Counted from the stretch's first letter, positions 8,243 to 17,988 are shown. The stretch is DNA of 64,000 nucleotides from Chthoniobacter flavus (GCA_945861435.1 CAMAUX010000027.1:1-64000), one strand, 5' to 3'. A program made the numbers and translations. The notes: generated by a model not told the origin, from the letters alone.

Positions 8243-10666
8243 ATGAACCCGTGCTCCCGCTCCCCAAATCCTCCGCCGCCCTCCTTGCTTCGCCGTGTCC
8301 CCGTTCACCGCCTGGCGTTCTGGACCCTGCTTTTGTCCCTCCTCACCGGCTCGAACAGTGAGTCCGCAGACAACGTTCCGGTGGACTACGCACGCGCAGC
8401 CGCGGTCGGCCAGAATTGGAATGACAAGGTCTTCCGCTCGGAGGTTGCACCCCAGTGGGAGGGGGGCGGCGACGATCACTTTTGGTATACTGTGAGCACC
8501 GGGCCCGGCACGCGGGAGTATGTGCGGGTGTCGACCGCCGACGGGAGCATCCAGCGCGCTCCAGACGCCGCATCCGCCGGCATCGCGCAGGTCCCTGTCA
8601 CCACCAGTTCCCAGCCGGTGGATGGCCCCCGCAAAACCCGACGCACCGGGCCGGAGACGGTGGTGCATTTTCAGAACCGCTCAGGCACAGCAGTGGAACT
8701 CTTCTGGTTGGACTTCAAAGGGGGCCGCCGCTCGTACGGAAAGCTCGCGGACGCGAAGGACGTGGAGATGAGGACCTTTGCCGGTCACCTCTGGTGCGTG
8801 ATCGGGCCGGGCGGTCGCGAAATCGCGGTGGTGGAGGCCAGCGAGGCGGTGCCCGTGGTGGTGATCGACGCCCCGTCCGGCCGCCGGGAGCAGAAGACGG
8901 ATCCTCCACAAAGGCGCGAGTGGGTCGTGGAGTTCGCGGATCATCAGGTGGTGACGCGCAATCCTCGCACGGGTGAAAGGCGCACCCTCACCCGCGATGG
9001 CACGGCCGCGCAGCCTTACCGCGGCCCGGTGGCGTGGTCACCGGATGGGCGCTGCTTTGTCGTGCAGCGGGTTGCCCTTGTTCCCGTGCGCGAGGTGCAG
9101 TTGCGCGAGTCGGCCCCCAAGGATCAGCTGCAGCCGAAGACGCGTGTGATTTCTTATCCAAAACCCGGCGATGCATTGCCGCGGCCCCGTCTGGTGCTTT
9201 TCGATGGGGCGGATTCGGAGCCGCAAATGGTGGGGATGGTGGGAGTGGTGGGGGACGAACTCACGCCCGAGCCTTTCGAGCCGGACGGGGCCTACGACGT
9301 GCGTTGGTCGCCGAAGGGGGGCGAGTTTTACTTTTCCTACAACGCGCGCGGCCACCAGCTCTACCGCGTTCTTGCCGTGGATGCGCGCACAGCGGCGGCG
9401 CGCGTGGTGGTGGAGGAGAAAGCCTCCACCTTCATCGACTATACGAACAAGATCTGGCGCGAGTGGCTCGACGATTCAGGCGAGCTGCTCTGGATGAGCG
9501 AGCGCGATGGATGGGCCCACCTCTGGATCCAGGACATCGCCACGGGCCAGCCCAAGCTCCAGCTCACGCGCGGCCCATGGGTGGTGCGCGAGGTGCTCCG
9601 TGTCGATCGAGAGCGGCGTCAGCTCTGGTTCATGGCGGGCGGCCGCCGCGCGGGGGAGGATCCCTACCACCGGCACCTCTGCCGCGTGAACCTCGATGGC
9701 ACCGGCCTCGTGCAACTCACCGAAGGGGATGGCGATCACGAGATTTCCTTCTCCCCCGGTCAGCGCTTCTTCATCGACCGGTGGAGCCGCGCGGACCAGC
9801 CGCCCGTCGTCGAATTGCGTGCCTGTGAGGATGGGCGGCGCATCGCGGAACTGGAGCGTGCGGATGCGCGCGCCCTTTTGGAGACGGGATGGAGCCTGCC
9901 TGAGCGCTTCGTTGCGAGCGGACGCGATGGGATCACGCCGATTCACGGGATCCTGATCAAGCCCTCGCACTTCGATCCAGCGCTGCGCTATCCGGTGCTG
10001 GAGGAGGTTTACGCGGGGCCGCATGGAGCCTTCGTGCCAAAGCGTTTCGGCACGCTGTCGCGCCAGCATGTGCTCGCGGAGCTTGGATTCATCGTCGTCC
10101 AGGCCGATGGCATGGGCACCAACCACCGGGGCAAAGCCTTTCATGATCTCGCATGGAAGAACCTCCGCGACTCCGGATTTCCCGATCGCATGGCGTGGAT
10201 CAAGGCGGCTGCTGCCACGCGCCCATGGATGGATCTCACGCGTGTCGGGATCTATGGCGGATCCGCCGGTGGTCAGAGTGCGATGCGTGCCGTGCTTGAG
10301 TTTCCGGAGTTCTACCGCGCGGCGCATGCGGACTGTGGCTGCCACGACAACCGCATGGACAAGATCTGGTGGAACGAGCAGTGGATGGGCTGGCCTGTGG
10401 ATGATTCCTACAAGGCCTCCTCGAATGTGGAGGATGCGCACAAACTCGGCGCGCCGCTCATGCTCTGCGTGGGTGAGATGGACGACAACGTCGATCCCGC
10501 CTCCACCCTGCAAGTCGTGAAGGCCCTCGTCGCTGCGGACAAGCAATTCGACCTGCTCGTCCTGCCCGGCACCGGCCACGGCGCCGCTGAGACCCCCTAC
10601 GGATCCCGCCGCCGCATGGAGTTCTTTGTTCGCAACCTTGGGCGGCCCAGACGCGGTCCCGAGTAG
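8243..10666 (+). CDS. Exported S9 family (prolyl oligopeptidase/DPP-IV-like) peptidase
   Basis: An 807-residue serine peptidase that would cleave peptides, typically after proline, outside the cytoplasm. The N-terminus has a basic stretch (LLRRVPVHR) and a hydrophobic core ([13 protein letters not shown]), consistent with a signal peptide. Residues ~60-560 form a beta-propeller-like region with repeated WSPDG/WSPKG blades. The C-terminal alpha/beta-hydrolase domain shows nucleophile Ser674 in YGGSAGG, Asp747 in GEMDDNV and His779 in TGHG. The nucleophile elbow has Ala where many relatives have Tyr. I start at the ATG at 8243 because upstream sequence belongs to the repeat desert. This is the first gene to the right of the desert whose codons favour G at third positions. 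Confidence 0.9.
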   Translation: MNPCSRSPNPPPPSLLRRVPVHRLAFWTLLLSLLTGSNSESADNVPVDYARAAAVGQNWNDKVFRSEVAPQWEGGGDDHFWYTVSTGPGTREYVRVSTADGSIQRAPDAASAGIAQVPVTTSSQPVDGPRKTRRTGPETVVHFQNRSGTAVELFWLDFKGGRRSYGKLADAKDVEMRTFAGHLWCVIGPGGREIAVVEASEAVPVVVIDAPSGRREQKTDPPQRREWVVEFADHQVVTRNPRTGERRTLTRDGTAAQPYRGPVAWSPDGRCFVVQRVALVPVREVQLRESAPKDQLQPKTRVISYPKPGDALPRPRLVLFDGADSEPQMVGMVGVVGDELTPEPFEPDGAYDVRWSPKGGEFYFSYNARGHQLYRVLAVDARTAAARVVVEEKASTFIDYTNKIWREWLDDSGELLWMSERDGWAHLWIQDIATGQPKLQLTRGPWVVREVLRVDRERRQLWFMAGGRRAGEDPYHRHLCRVNLDGTGLVQLTEGDGDHEISFSPGQRFFIDRWSRADQPPVVELRACEDGRRIAELERADARALLETGWSLPERFVASGRDGITPIHGILIKPSHFDPALRYPVLEEVYAGPHGAFVPKRFGTLSRQHVLAELGFIVVQADGMGTNHRGKAFHDLAWKNLRDSGFPDRMAWIKAAAATRPWMDLTRVGIYGGSAGGQSAMRAVLEFPEFYRAAHADCGCHDNRMDKIWWNEQWMGWPVDDSYKASSNVEDAHKLGAPLMLCVGEMDDNVDPASTLQVVKALVAADKQFDLLVLPGTGHGAAETPYGSRRRMEFFVRNLGRPRRGPE

Positions 10667-10725
10667 AGTCGGCCGCCTTGGAGTTGGAAAAGGGCGCGGT
10701 GATCGTGCAGGTTCGCGCTTCATCG

Positions 10726-12096
10726 ATGAGCCACCCGGACAGCTCCACCAATCCGACTTCTCCCCGCCCTGCGTTCCGCTGGCTGGTGGAATCGGCGTGG
10801 TTTGCTGCCATGAGTATTGCAGTGGGAGCGGTCTCCGCGCTCTTTCTCACAAGTCTCGACGAGGTCACCGCGCTCCGCTTCCAGTTCCCATGGCTGCTCT
10901 ATCTGCTGCCGGTCGCGGGCGTGCTGATGGTGTGGGCGTACCGGCGCCATGGAGGAAGGGCGGAGGGGGGTTCCGTGCTGCTCTTCGAGGCGATCCGATC
11001 GCCTGCGCCTCCGCCTGCGGAGCCCGGTGCAGCCGTTCCGCGCCGCATGGCGCCTTTCATTTTCTTCGCCACGCTGCTCACGCATCTCTGCGGCGGTTCC
11101 GCCGGACGCGAGGGCGCCGCCGTTCAGATGGGGGGCGGCATGGCGGCTGCGGTCTGCCGCTGGGCTGGCGCCTCCGAACGCTTTGCCCGTCTACTCCTGA
11201 TGGGGGGTGTTGCGGCCGGATTTGGTGCGCTTTTTGGAACCCCGCTGGCCGGTGCGGTATTTGCCTTGGAAGTGCTGCGACCGGGGCGCCTCCCGTGGAG
11301 GGCCCTGCTGCCCTGTCTTGCGGCCGGGTTTCTGGGGGACCTTGCGTGCGGCTTCTGTGGCGCAACGCACGTGCCCCTTCGCATCACGTTCCAAAGCGGA
11401 TCGACGTTCTGGGGAGTGCTCGGTGCCATGGATTTTTCATTGCTGGGCAAGGTGGTCTTTGCCGCGCTCTGCTTCGGTGCCATTGGCAGGCTCTTCGTCT
11501 TCTGCGCGCACGGGCTTTCCGGCCTGCTGGCGCGCTGGGTCGCGTCGCCCCTGTGGCGCGTGTCGCTCGGGGGCGGCGTGGTCGTCGCGCTCTGTGTGGT
11601 CCTCGGGACCCGCGATTATCTGGGCCTCGGCGCATCGTCTGCAGATCCCGGGGCGATGGTGATCCCCGCGTTCTTTTCAGAAGCGCCGGCATCCCCATGG
11701 GCGTGGGGATGGAAGATGGTGTTCACGCTCGTGACGATCTGTTCCGGGTTCAAGGGCGGAGAGGTCACGCCGCTCTTCTTCATCGGTGCCGCCGCGGGTC
11801 ATGCGCTGGCGGTGGTGATGGGCGTGCATGTCGATCTGCTCGCGGGTCTCGGCTTCCTCGCGGTGTTTGGTTCGGCTTCCAAGACGCCGCTCGCGTGCGC
11901 TCTCATGGGCGTCGAGATTTTCGGTCCCACGCATGGTCTTCTCATGCTCGTGGTGTGTCTGCTCGCATCCGCCGTGAGCGGCGGCGCGGGCCTGTACCGC
12001 CGCCCCCATGCCCCGCGTTCCCAGCATGCCCCGGCCGATGACGCCGATGGGCGGCCTGCCACTGCGGAAAATCCGCCGGTGCTACGCGAGGAGTGA
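10726..12096 (+). CDS. ClC-family chloride channel/antiporter
   Basis: A 456-residue integral membrane protein with about ten hydrophobic helices. It carries the ClC filter signature GSAGREGAAVQ (residues ~125-135), the FGALFGTPLAGAVFALE segment that follows in this family, and the KGGEVTPLFFIGAAAG segment that corresponds to GxFxP of the anion pathway, here with GEVTP. The conserved Glu of GREG, the gating glutamate, is present. ClC proteins conduct or exchange Cl- (in some groups F-) across the inner membrane; which applies cannot be decided here. No C-terminal CBS domains are present. I chose the ATG at 10726; a TTG 48 bases upstream is in frame but less likely. It follows the peptidase gene by about 60 bases. 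Confidence 0.9.
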   Translation: MSHPDSSTNPTSPRPAFRWLVESAWFAAMSIAVGAVSALFLTSLDEVTALRFQFPWLLYLLPVAGVLMVWAYRRHGGRAEGGSVLLFEAIRSPAPPPAEPGAAVPRRMAPFIFFATLLTHLCGGSAGREGAAVQMGGGMAAAVCRWAGASERFARLLLMGGVAAGFGALFGTPLAGAVFALEVLRPGRLPWRALLPCLAAGFLGDLACGFCGATHVPLRITFQSGSTFWGVLGAMDFSLLGKVVFAALCFGAIGRLFVFCAHGLSGLLARWVASPLWRVSLGGGVVVALCVVLGTRDYLGLGASSADPGAMVIPAFFSEAPASPWAWGWKMVFTLVTICSGFKGGEVTPLFFIGAAAGHALAVVMGVHVDLLAGLGFLAVFGSASKTPLACALMGVEIFGPTHGLLMLVVCLLASAVSGGAGLYRRPHAPRSQHAPADDADGRPATAENPPVLREE

Positions 12097-12151
12097 GCGC
12101 CCTTGGGGCCTCCACGGGACTGCACGGGAACTCACACCGCGGCGCGGCTCC

Positions 12152-13483
12152 TCACTGAACGCGCGCGCGCAGTTCGCGCCATGTGCGGCCGTCCGGGAAG
12201 GTGTGGTCGGCGAGGGAGTCCGGCTTCATGGTGATGCTGGTGCCGGGCGCGGTGGGCGTAAGGTAGCGGCCGCCGCGCACGATGCACGGGTCGAGGAAGT
12301 GTTCGTGCAAATGGTCGACGAATTCGGTGATGCGTCCCTCGAGCGAGCCGCTCACGGCGATGTAGTCGAAGATCGACTCGTGCTGCACGTATTCGCAGAG
12401 GCCGACGCCGCCCGCATGCGGACAGACCGGGATTCCGAACTTGGCGGCAAGCAGGAGGACGGCGACCACTTCGTTGACGCCGCCGAGCCTGCAGGAGTCG
12501 ATCTGGCAGTAGGCGATGGAGCGCGCTTGGAGGAGTTGTTTGAAGATCACCCGGTTCTGGCAGTGTTCGCCGGTGGCGACGCCGATGCCGAGGGGTTCGA
12601 GGGCGCGTGCGATGGCGGCATGGCCGAGGACGTCGTCCGGCGAGGTGGGTTCCTCGATCCAGAGCGGGCGGTGCGGAGCGAGTGCGGTGGTCCATTCGAT
12701 GGCCTGCGGGACGTCCCAGCGCTGGTTGGCATCGATCATGAGTGCGTTGCCGGAGCCGATCTCCTCGCGGACGATGGCGGCGCGGCGCTGGTCGTCTTGG
12801 AGGTCCGAGCCGACCTTGATCTTGAAGTGGGTGAAGCCGTCGGCGAGGGCTTCGCGGCAAAGGCGGCGGATCTTTTCGTCCGGGTAGCCGAGCCAGCCAG
12901 CGGAGGTGGTGTACGCGGGGTAACCGTGCTGGAGCATTTCGGCTTCGCGCGCGGCCTTGGTGGGGGCGAGGCGCTCGAGCATGGCGAGTGCTTCCTCGGG
13001 AGTGAGGGCGTCGGTGAGATAACGCCAGTCGACGAGTTCGACGATCTGGGCGGGGGAGAGGTCGGAGAGAAGCTTCCAGAGGGGCTTGGACTCAAGCTTC
13101 GCCCAGAGGTCCCAGAGAGCGTTGACGACGGCCGCTGTGGCGAGATGGATGACGCCTTTTTCGGGTCCGATCCAGCGCAGTTGGGAATCGCCGGTGAGGT
13201 GTTTCCAGAAGGCGCCCGGAGTGCGTGTGAAGGCCGCGAGATCCTGGCCGACGACCAGTGGGCGCAGGGCTTCCACGGCGGCGACGACGATCTCGGTGCC
13301 GCGTCCGATGGTGAAGGTGAGGCCGTGGCCCTCGACGCCATCGCCGCGGTCCGTGGAGAGAATCACGTAGGCGGCGGAGTAGTCGGGGTCCGGGTTCATG
13401 GCGTCCGAGCCATCGAGGGAAAGGGAGGTGGGGAAGCGCACATCGCAGATGCGCATGCCGGTGATTTTGCCGAGATGGTTCAT
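12152..13483 (-). CDS. L-fuconate dehydratase (enolase superfamily)
   Basis: A 443-residue mandelate-racemase-type enolase that would convert L-fuconate to 2-keto-3-deoxy-L-fuconate with Mg2+. The sequence follows the fuconate dehydratase family closely: RFPTSLSLDGSDAMNPDPDY at the N-terminus, QLRWIGPEKGV, YPAYTTSAGWLGY, WIEEPTSPDDVLGHAAI, and FVDHLHEHFLDP near the end. Catalytic elements are Lys221 and Lys223 (KIK), metal ligands Asp251, Glu277 and Glu306, and His356 in CPHAGG. Length equals the usual 435-445. It is the last gene of a minus-strand run with the SDR and MFS genes, separated by only tens of bases, which supports a role in fucose or fucoidan-derived sugar breakdown. Confidence 0.92.
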   Translation of the reverse strand: MNHLGKITGMRICDVRFPTSLSLDGSDAMNPDPDYSAAYVILSTDRGDGVEGHGLTFTIGRGTEIVVAAVEALRPLVVGQDLAAFTRTPGAFWKHLTGDSQLRWIGPEKGVIHLATAAVVNALWDLWAKLESKPLWKLLSDLSPAQIVELVDWRYLTDALTPEEALAMLERLAPTKAAREAEMLQHGYPAYTTSAGWLGYPDEKIRRLCREALADGFTHFKIKVGSDLQDDQRRAAIVREEIGSGNALMIDANQRWDVPQAIEWTTALAPHRPLWIEEPTSPDDVLGHAAIARALEPLGIGVATGEHCQNRVIFKQLLQARSIAYCQIDSCRLGGVNEVVAVLLLAAKFGIPVCPHAGGVGLCEYVQHESIFDYIAVSGSLEGRITEFVDHLHEHFLDPCIVRGGRYLTPTAPGTSITMKPDSLADHTFPDGRTWRELRARVQ

Positions 13484-13509
13484 GGCCGGAGAGGTTGGGG
13501 GGGATGGGG

Positions 13510-14265
13510 TTACTTGCCTGCGCTCCAGCCGCCATCGATGAGCTGGCAGCTGCCGGTGACCATGGCGCTTTCGTCGGCGGCGAGGTAGAGGGCGGCTGCG
13601 GCGACTTCATCCGGGCGAGCCATGCGGCCGTTGAGCTGGGTGGAGGCCATGTCGCGGTAGGCGGCCTGGGGATCCGGGTACGAGGCGATGCGGGCTTGGA
13701 CGAAGGGGGTTTCGACGCGGCCGGGGCAGATGGCGTTGAAGCGGACGCCGGTGTGCGAGTGGTCGAGTGCGAGGGCGCGGGTGAGTCCGACGACGGCGTG
13801 TTTGCTGACGGTGTAGGCGAGGCGGTCGCGGACGCCGAGGAGGCCGCCGATGGAGGCGAGGTTGATGACGCTGCCGGAGCCGCGCTCGAGCATCGCGGGG
13901 ACGAAGGCTTTGCAGAGGTTGAAGGGGCCGCGGACGTTGACAGAGTGAAGGCGGTCGAGGTCGTCTGCTTTGGTTTCGTGGAGGTTGCCGACATGGCCGA
14001 TGCCGGCGTTGTTCACGAGGACGTGGAGCTCGGGAAGGGTGGCGGCGAGGGCGAGTGCGGCGTCCGGGTCGCTGACATCGAGCGAGGCGAAGTGAGCCTG
14101 GGCGCCTGAAGAACGCAGGGATTCGACGACGGCGCTTCCGCTTTCCGCATCGCGGTCGGCGACCCAGACGATGGCGCCTTGGCGGGCGAAGGTTTCTGCG
14201 ATGGCGCGTCCGATGCCGGAGCCGGCGCCGGTGACGAGGGTGTTTTTGTGGTCGAGGCGGAACAT
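13510..14265 (-). CDS. SDR family dehydrogenase, probable 2-keto-3-deoxy-L-fuconate (or L-fucose) dehydrogenase
   Basis: A 251-residue classical short-chain dehydrogenase. The Rossmann motif TGAGSGIG lies at residues 12-19, NNAG at 85-88, and the catalytic triad is Ser138, Tyr151 and Lys155 (YTVSK). An acidic residue after the second strand (ADRD) suggests NAD+ rather than NADP+. It lies 26 bases upstream of the fuconate dehydratase gene in the same direction. In known oxidative fuconate pathways an SDR oxidises 2-keto-3-deoxy-L-fuconate, and a related SDR oxidises L-fucose itself; the context supports one of these but cannot separate them. Confidence 0.85.
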   Translation of the reverse strand: MFRLDHKNTLVTGAGSGIGRAIAETFARQGAIVWVADRDAESGSAVVESLRSSGAQAHFASLDVSDPDAALALAATLPELHVLVNNAGIGHVGNLHETKADDLDRLHSVNVRGPFNLCKAFVPAMLERGSGSVINLASIGGLLGVRDRLAYTVSKHAVVGLTRALALDHSHTGVRFNAICPGRVETPFVQARIASYPDPQAAYRDMASTQLNGRMARPDEVAAAALYLAADESAMVTGSCQLIDGGWSAGK

Positions 14266-14273
14266 AAGGTGGA

Positions 14274-15542
14274 TCAGAGGGTGGCGGGGCTTGGGATGGG
14301 AGAAGATTTTTCGAGGGGAAGGAGGAGGGTGATGAGGGTGGCTGGGATGAAGAGGAAGCCTGCGTAGAGGAGGGCGCGGCTGACGTCATCGACGGTGTTG
14401 AAGATGCCGAAGAAGACGGTGCCGGCTGCTGCGAAGATGCGGCCTGCGTTGTAGCAGAAGCCTGCGCCGGTGGTGCGGAGGAGGACGGGGAAGAGGGGTG
14501 GGAGGCACATGGTGAAGAGGCCGAAGGCGCCCTGGCATGCGCCGAGTGCGGCGAAGAGGAGCTTGGTGGCCTGCCAGCTCCACGGGGTCGAAAAGGTGAT
14601 GATCATGAGAATGCCGTAGGCTGCGAGCATGGCGGCGATGGCGGTGCGGTAGCCGAGAAGTTTGGCGAGTGCGCCCGCGAGGTAGTTGCCGAAGAGGCTG
14701 CCGACCGAGAGCCAGATCAGTCCGATGACGATGGCGTGGTCCTTGCCCACCTTCGGGAGGAGGTGGATTTCCGGCAGGCTGGTGATGTGCTTGGTCTGCC
14801 AGAACATGAAGGACCAGTGGGCGGTGAGGGAGACGGCGCAGATGACGAGCACGCGCCATGTGGTGGAGCGGACCGCCGGGCTGAAGAGTTCGCTGATGCC
14901 GGGCAAGACGCGGTCCTTGCGGGCGGTGGTCCATTCCTCGGTTTCCGGAACGGCGCGTCGGATCCAGAGGGTGACGAAGGCTGGGAGGAGGCCGACGAGG
15001 AAGACGTTGCGTGGGTCGTGTCCGGCGTTGAGGTTGCCAGCGAAGCAGGCGAGGAGGATGCCGAAGTTGACGGCGCTCTGGAGGGTGGCGGCGATCCATG
15101 GGCGCCATGTCTTGGGCCACGATTCTGCGAGGAGGGCGGCGCCGACGGCCCATTCTCCGCCGATGCCGAGGGCGGAGAGGAAGCGGCAGGCCGTGAGTTG
15201 TTCCCAAGACTGGGCGAAGTAGGAGAGGCCCGTGAATCCGGCGTAAGTGAGGATGGTGAGGACGAGAGCGCGGCTGCGCCCGACGATGTCGCCGATGCGG
15301 CCGAAGAATGCGCCGCCGATCGCCCAGCCGATGAGGAACGCGGCCTGGATGAAGGAGGCGTTGCGCGCGACTGCGGGGTCGGATTCCTGGGTTCCCATGA
15401 GCTCGGCGACGAAGGCCATCGCGACGAGCGTGAAGAGGTGCATGTCGAGACCGTCGAAGAACCAGCCCAGCCACGCGGCGATGCCCGAGCGCAGATGGTG
15501 AGGGGAGAGCGTGGTGGCTGGAGGTGCTTCTGTGGCAAGCAT
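14274..15542 (-). CDS. MFS transporter, probable sugar-acid or sugar uptake
   Basis: A 422-residue permease with twelve predicted hydrophobic helices. It has the MFS loop GRIGDIVGRSRALVL between helices 2 and 3, RFLSALGIGGEWAVGAALLAESWP in helices 4-5, and the charged pair in WLGWFFDGLDMHLF of helix 1. The GIGGEW...AE signature groups it with aromatic-acid/sialate-type proton symporters. It ends eight bases before the SDR gene, so it is probably co-transcribed and imports the substrate of that pathway. Substrate specificity is inference from context. Confidence 0.85.
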   Translation of the reverse strand: MLATEAPPATTLSPHHLRSGIAAWLGWFFDGLDMHLFTLVAMAFVAELMGTQESDPAVARNASFIQAAFLIGWAIGGAFFGRIGDIVGRSRALVLTILTYAGFTGLSYFAQSWEQLTACRFLSALGIGGEWAVGAALLAESWPKTWRPWIAATLQSAVNFGILLACFAGNLNAGHDPRNVFLVGLLPAFVTLWIRRAVPETEEWTTARKDRVLPGISELFSPAVRSTTWRVLVICAVSLTAHWSFMFWQTKHITSLPEIHLLPKVGKDHAIVIGLIWLSVGSLFGNYLAGALAKLLGYRTAIAAMLAAYGILMIITFSTPWSWQATKLLFAALGACQGAFGLFTMCLPPLFPVLLRTTGAGFCYNAGRIFAAAGTVFFGIFNTVDDVSRALLYAGFLFIPATLITLLLPLEKSSPIPSPATL

Positions 15543-15641
15543 GCGGGTGCGATGGAACTCGGCAGAACAGTTCTGCCCGAGCGGGAACCGGGAGCGAGTG
15601 GGGGGCCGGGAAGTTTTACCCGGCAGAGTCGGCGCTCTTGT

Positions 15642-15941
15642 TTACTGCTTGGCGGGTGCTTCCGCGGGAAGCAGGCCACGCCATGAGGTGCGCTCGAATT
15701 CGGTGGCGACGATGCCGAAGGACTTGGTGGTCATGGAGGCGGCGAAGCCGGCGATGTTCATGACTTCCTGGGCGTCGGCCTCGGTCTGGCCGAGGTAGTT
15801 GCCGGTGGGGAGCTGGTAGGCGGTGCCGTCGTTGCCGGTGATGGCTTGGAGGAAGCCTTGGGCGGCCATGGCGCGGTTGAGCACTTCGTAGTCTGCGGGG
15901 GTGGCGTCGCGCAGTTCGATACGGGTCATGTAGACAGGCAT
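15642..15941 (-). CDS. Small conserved protein, possibly DUF2622/GhoS-like
   Basis: A 99-residue soluble protein without signal peptide or membrane helix. The alternation MTRIELRDATPADYEVLNRAMAAQG, AYQLPTGNYLG and SFGIVATEF suggests a small alpha/beta ferredoxin-like fold. The pattern, with an N-terminal strand, a helix ending in GF, and a short YxLPT strand, recalls DUF2622 proteins, to which the GhoS endoribonuclease antitoxin is related. That resemblance is from memory and unverified. It sits 99 bases upstream of the MFS gene and may be the first gene of the fuconate run. A start at Met5 is also possible. Confidence 0.6.
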   Translation of the reverse strand: MPVYMTRIELRDATPADYEVLNRAMAAQGFLQAITGNDGTAYQLPTGNYLGQTEADAQEVMNIAGFAASMTTKSFGIVATEFERTSWRGLLPAEAPAKQ

Positions 15942-16044
15942 GGTGTGTGGGGTATTGGGGGTGGAAGGTTTCTGAATGGGTTCCTTTTATGTCAGCGTGG
16001 CAGACGGGGTGTCCAGCTTCGGAGCCGTGGAAGAGAGGGAAGCT

Positions 16045-16884
16045 TCACTGCTTCGGCTCGTGGAATCGGAACGGGGTGCCGCCGAGCACGGAGTCGCTGG
16101 TGAAGGTGTGGCACCAGTATTTTTCGATATGCGCGACGACGAGCGCGGTGCCCTCGGCGTGCGAGACGTGGGGTGGGCGTTCCGGGTTGTACATGGCGTC
16201 GGTGAGGTCGCGCACAAGGGCGACGTGCTTGCCTTGGGCGACCATCTGGCGGATGCCGAAGGGGCGGCCGAGGACGCACATGTTGGTGTGGACGCCCATG
16301 AGGATGAGGTGGTCGATGCCGCGCTGCTGCAGGAGATGATAGGCCTCGGCGGAGTCGGTGATGGCGTCCTGCGGCGCGATTTCGAGCGTCGCGATCTGGC
16401 GTGTCCACGGATAGGGATCGCCTTTCTTCCATGTGCGCGGGCAGTCGCAGCCGCCATCGGAGTCGTCGATGGGGAGCGGGGGTTCGCGCTCGGGATCAAC
16501 GCGGCACCATTTTTGAAGGGGGACGGGCGGGATGGAAACGGGGGCCTGCTGGGCGAGGAGGCGTTGCGGTGTGCCGGCGTAAAAGCCCATGGTGTCGCTC
16601 GGGCAGTGGATGATGAGGACGCCGCGCGCGCGAAGGTTTTTGAGGAGGTCGTTCATGCGGGGCGCCATCTCGGCGACGCGCGCTGCAGCGGCGGGGCAGG
16701 TGTGGGTGTCCCACATGTCGCAGACGATGGCGGCGGTTTTTTGCGGAGGCCATGAGAGGACTTCCTGTTTGAGCTCCCACGAGTCTGCACCGGAGCGTGT
16801 GCGGCGCTGGGCGCGGAGTTCCAGCGGTGGAGCGGCGAGAAGTGGAAGAGCGCCCAGAAGGAGGGCGATGAGGATTCTGTGCAT
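16045..16884 (-). CDS. Exported isochorismatase-fold cysteine hydrolase
   Basis: A 279-residue protein with a cleavable signal peptide (hydrophobic core LIALLLGALPLLAA) followed by an isochorismatase-like hydrolase domain. The catalytic Asp56 lies in AIVCDMWDTHTC, and the nucleophilic Cys203 in GVHTNMCVLGRPFGIRQ. A Lys between them is expected, and lysines lie around residue 153-154. Related enzymes cleave amide or ester bonds in nicotinamide, N-carbamoyl compounds or isochorismate; the substrate here is unknown. Signal peptides on this fold are typical of Verrucomicrobia and Planctomycetes. It lies 36 bases downstream of the exported esterase gene, same strand. Confidence 0.88.
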   Translation of the reverse strand: MHRILIALLLGALPLLAAPPLELRAQRRTRSGADSWELKQEVLSWPPQKTAAIVCDMWDTHTCPAAAARVAEMAPRMNDLLKNLRARGVLIIHCPSDTMGFYAGTPQRLLAQQAPVSIPPVPLQKWCRVDPEREPPLPIDDSDGGCDCPRTWKKGDPYPWTRQIATLEIAPQDAITDSAEAYHLLQQRGIDHLILMGVHTNMCVLGRPFGIRQMVAQGKHVALVRDLTDAMYNPERPPHVSHAEGTALVVAHIEKYWCHTFTSDSVLGGTPFRFHEPKQ

Positions 16885-16920
16885 CGCGCTGTGTGTGTGG
16901 AGGCGACTGGGAGGGCGTGG

Positions 16921-17943
16921 TCAGTGGGAGAAGATCCACTGAAGACCGCGGACGAGGCGCTCGGAAAGCCGATCGCTGTGATGGCCCGGGGGTTCGTGAA
17001 ATTCAACGGGTGCTTTGCGTTCCCTGAGGACGGCGTGGATTTTGCGCGCGCCGATGTTGGCGCCGAATTCGTCGTGTTCCGCGCCGTCGAGGTAGATGCG
17101 TTGGGCGGGGGAGAATGCGTCCGGATTTTTGCGGACGATGGTGAGGGGATCGAGGTCCAGCCAGCGTTGCCATGCTTCGGGGCGCCACTGGCCCTTGGCA
17201 TTGTAGAGCCATTCGAAGCGGCCGGGTTGCGAGGGGATGGGGGCGTAGTTGGCGCAGAGGCCGAGGATGAGGGTGCCGAGGCCGTTGGAGGGCATGCGGA
17301 ATTTGGGGGCCGGGGCGGAGGCGGCGTCGACTTCGGCGGGGGTGAGCGAGCGGGCCTGCTGGACGAGGGGGCGGTGGGTCACTTCGAAGTCGCTGTCGGG
17401 GGAGAGTGCGGCGACGGCGGTGAACTGCTTCTGGTTGCGGCTGGCGAGAAGCAGTGCGCCGTACGCGCCGCTGGAATGGCCGGCGAGGAGGATCTGGGAG
17501 GTTTTGTAACGCTGGGTGAGAAGGGGTGCGACTTCTTCGCAAACGTAGTCTGCGTAGCGGCCTGTGGCGGTGGAGTTGAGGAACTGGCTGCCGCCGTAGC
17601 GGGATCTGCCATCGACGACGGCGATGCGCACGGGGCGGCCCGCGGCGGTGAGGGTGTCGACGGTGCGTGCGAGCCAGCCCGAGGTGCCTTGGCCGATGGT
17701 GTCTTCGGAGGAACCGCCCCAGCCCGGCAGGTAGATGACCATGGGGAGCGGGGTGGTGGCGTCGGAGCGGTCGGGGAGGAGTGCGGCGATGCGGCGCTGG
17801 GCGGGGTCGCCGAGGGGGTTGTCGCGCAGAACGGTGCTGGTGTGGGAGAGGGGCTCGAGCTGTGCGCCTCTGGCGGTGGGGGCAAGGAGAAGCAGGCCGA
17901 AGGCGTGGGCGGCAAGAAGCAGGCGGGCGAGCGGGGGATGCAT
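16921..17943 (-). CDS. Exported alpha/beta-hydrolase esterase
   Basis: A secreted esterase of about 340 residues, likely acting on carbohydrate esters or other extracellular substrates. After a signal peptide (LARLLLAAHAFGLLLLAPTARG) come the oxyanion region YLPGWGGSSED, the nucleophile elbow AGHSSGAYGALLLA, an acidic residue in LDGAEHDEFG and the catalytic His in EPPGHHSDRL. The arrangement resembles the esterase-D/enterochelin-esterase group. I use the ATG at 17943; an in-frame GTG ten codons upstream would add only a basic peptide. With the isochorismatase-fold gene it may form an exported two-gene unit. Confidence 0.85.
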   Translation of the reverse strand: MHPPLARLLLAAHAFGLLLLAPTARGAQLEPLSHTSTVLRDNPLGDPAQRRIAALLPDRSDATTPLPMVIYLPGWGGSSEDTIGQGTSGWLARTVDTLTAAGRPVRIAVVDGRSRYGGSQFLNSTATGRYADYVCEEVAPLLTQRYKTSQILLAGHSSGAYGALLLASRNQKQFTAVAALSPDSDFEVTHRPLVQQARSLTPAEVDAASAPAPKFRMPSNGLGTLILGLCANYAPIPSQPGRFEWLYNAKGQWRPEAWQRWLDLDPLTIVRKNPDAFSPAQRIYLDGAEHDEFGANIGARKIHAVLRERKAPVEFHEPPGHHSDRLSERLVRGLQWIFSH

Positions 17944-17988
17944 GGGGTGGTGTTTGCGGGGCCGGCGTTTCACCGGTTCTTCCCGGGC

